Origin: an uncultured Clostridia bacterium
Lineage (GTDB): Bacteria; Bacillota; Clostridia; Christensenellales; Aristaeellaceae
Direction of reading: 5' to 3'
Length of the DNA stretch: 6,748 nt
NCBI GenBank assembly: GCA_946409855.1
Contig: CAMJXZ010000182.1
Span: 1-6,748 of the forward strand
A program made the position numbers and the translations under genes. A model generated the notes under the pieces. That model saw only the letters and a list, made by a program, of their open reading frames with translations. It was not told the origin of the DNA and ran no database searches. Below, in pieces: positions 6,018-6,748 of the stretch; position 1 is the stretch's first letter, and the number at the start of each line of letters is the position of its first letter.

Positions 6018-6748
6018 ATGAGCCATACCTATATTCCGGAAGGTTATCATTCGGTGCTCAGTCTCTATGAGACGCAGGAAGCGATTTCTGTCATCAAGAA
6101 GCTGTTTCAGGGCAACCTGTCCCACGCGCTGAACGTCAAGCGCGTGTCCGCCCCGCTGTTCGTGGACGGACATTCGGGCCTGAACGACAACCTGAACGGG
6201 GTGGAGCGGCCGGTCTCCTTCGATGTGAAGGAAACGGGGGAGACGGCGGAGGTCGTCCATTCCCTGGCCAAATGGAAGCGCCTGGCCCTCAAGCGCTACG
6301 GCTTTGCCGAAGGAACGGGCCTGTACACGGACATGAACGCCATCCGCCGGGACGAGGATCTGGATAACCTCCATTCCGTTTACGTGGACCAGTGGGACTG
6401 GGAAAAAGTGATCCGCCCCGAGGAGCGGACGATGGAAACCCTCCGGGACGCCATGGACCGCATCGTTTCCGCCATCTGCGTGACGCTGGACATGCTCCGG
6501 TGGACGTATCCGCAGCTGCCGGTGAAGCTCAACCGGGAGGTGTATTACGTCACCACCCAGGAGCTGGAGGACCGGTATCCGGAGCTTTCGCCCAAGGAGC
6601 GGGAAAACGCGTGTCTTCGGGAGCACAAGACCGCCTGCATCCTGCAGATCGGCAAGCGCCTGCGCTCCGGCCGGGTGCATGACGGCCGCGCGCCGGACTA
6701 TGACGACTGGGAACTGAACGGGGACATCATGTTCTGGAACGACGTGCT
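6018..6748 (+). CDS. asnA: Aspartate-ammonia ligase (asparagine synthetase A), 3' partial
   Basis: AsnA makes asparagine from aspartate, ammonia and ATP in the cytoplasm, and is structurally related to class II aminoacyl-tRNA synthetases. The first 243 residues are present; the family has about 330-345, so roughly a third is beyond the window. Alignment by eye to E. coli AsnA is strong: DNLNG (Asp57, matching E. coli Asp46), EVVHSLAKWKR (79-88, Lys85 matching Lys77), GLYTDMNAIR (101-110, Arg110 matching Arg100), HSVYVDQWDWE (119-129, Gln125 matching Gln116) and RAPDYDDW...LNGDIMFWN (224-241). No frameshift is seen. The gene has its own promoter, a short leader and a strong ribosome binding site, separate from the coupled unit upstream. 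The short leader rules out a full T-box, so control is more likely at the promoter. Confidence 0.95.
   Translation, partial: MSHTYIPEGYHSVLSLYETQEAISVIKKLFQGNLSHALNVKRVSAPLFVDGHSGLNDNLNGVERPVSFDVKETGETAEVVHSLAKWKRLALKRYGFAEGTGLYTDMNAIRRDEDLDNLHSVYVDQWDWEKVIRPEERTMETLRDAMDRIVSAICVTLDMLRWTYPQLPVKLNREVYYVTTQELEDRYPELSPKERENACLREHKTACILQIGKRLRSGRVHDGRAPDYDDWELNGDIMFWNDV

Noticed and set aside
5946..6680. Open frame on the - strand (244 codons) opposite asnA
   Set aside because: asnA on the + strand is certain from conserved motifs. The antisense frame also runs through the promoter and leader and shows no family pattern.

Overview
The window is GC-rich throughout, and all six genes found lie on the + strand, packed tightly with overlaps or short gaps. 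Gene style and content (Shine-Dalgarno boxes close to AGGAGGTGA, a type A asparagine synthetase, a family 6 hypoxanthine-DNA glycosylase, a cytoplasmic GH13 glycosidase) suggest a GC-rich Firmicute, probably a gut or rumen member of the Clostridia. This is inferred from protein character; no rRNA or other marker gene is present.

Layout: (1) positions 2-628, the 3' part of an ABC-3 family metal permease of the ZnuB/MntB type; (2) 691-2454, a GH13 alpha-glycosidase of the neopullulanase/pullulanase kind with all catalytic residues, probably starting at TTG; (3) 2513-4654, a large protein I do not recognise, with an N-terminal domain, a Lys/Ala-rich linker, a coiled coil and a C-terminal domain; (4) 4623-5441, a SpoU/TrmH-type RNA 2'-O-methyltransferase overlapping gene 3 by 32 bases; (5) 5422-5904, a hypoxanthine-DNA (deoxyinosine) glycosylase overlapping gene 4 by 20 bases; (6) 6018-end, the 5' part of asnA, ammonia-dependent asparagine synthetase.

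Genes 3-5 look like one translationally coupled unit, with gene 2 possibly co-transcribed ahead of it (58-base gap with no visible promoter). The unit mixes an RNA modification enzyme, a DNA repair enzyme and an unknown protein, so it may be a housekeeping cluster rather than a pathway. Genes 1 and 2 are separated by 62 bases and their products are not related in an obvious way.

The only clear regulatory region is the AT-rich 113-base gap before asnA. It has a consensus-like sigma-A promoter, three copies of TGCAAAA, a second dyad over the -35 box, and a hairpin at the predicted start of the transcript. The expected leader of about 58 bases is too short for the T-box that often controls asnA in Firmicutes. 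No tRNA, rRNA, CRISPR array, insertion sequence or phage gene was seen. The least explained items are the gene 3 protein and the asnA control region.
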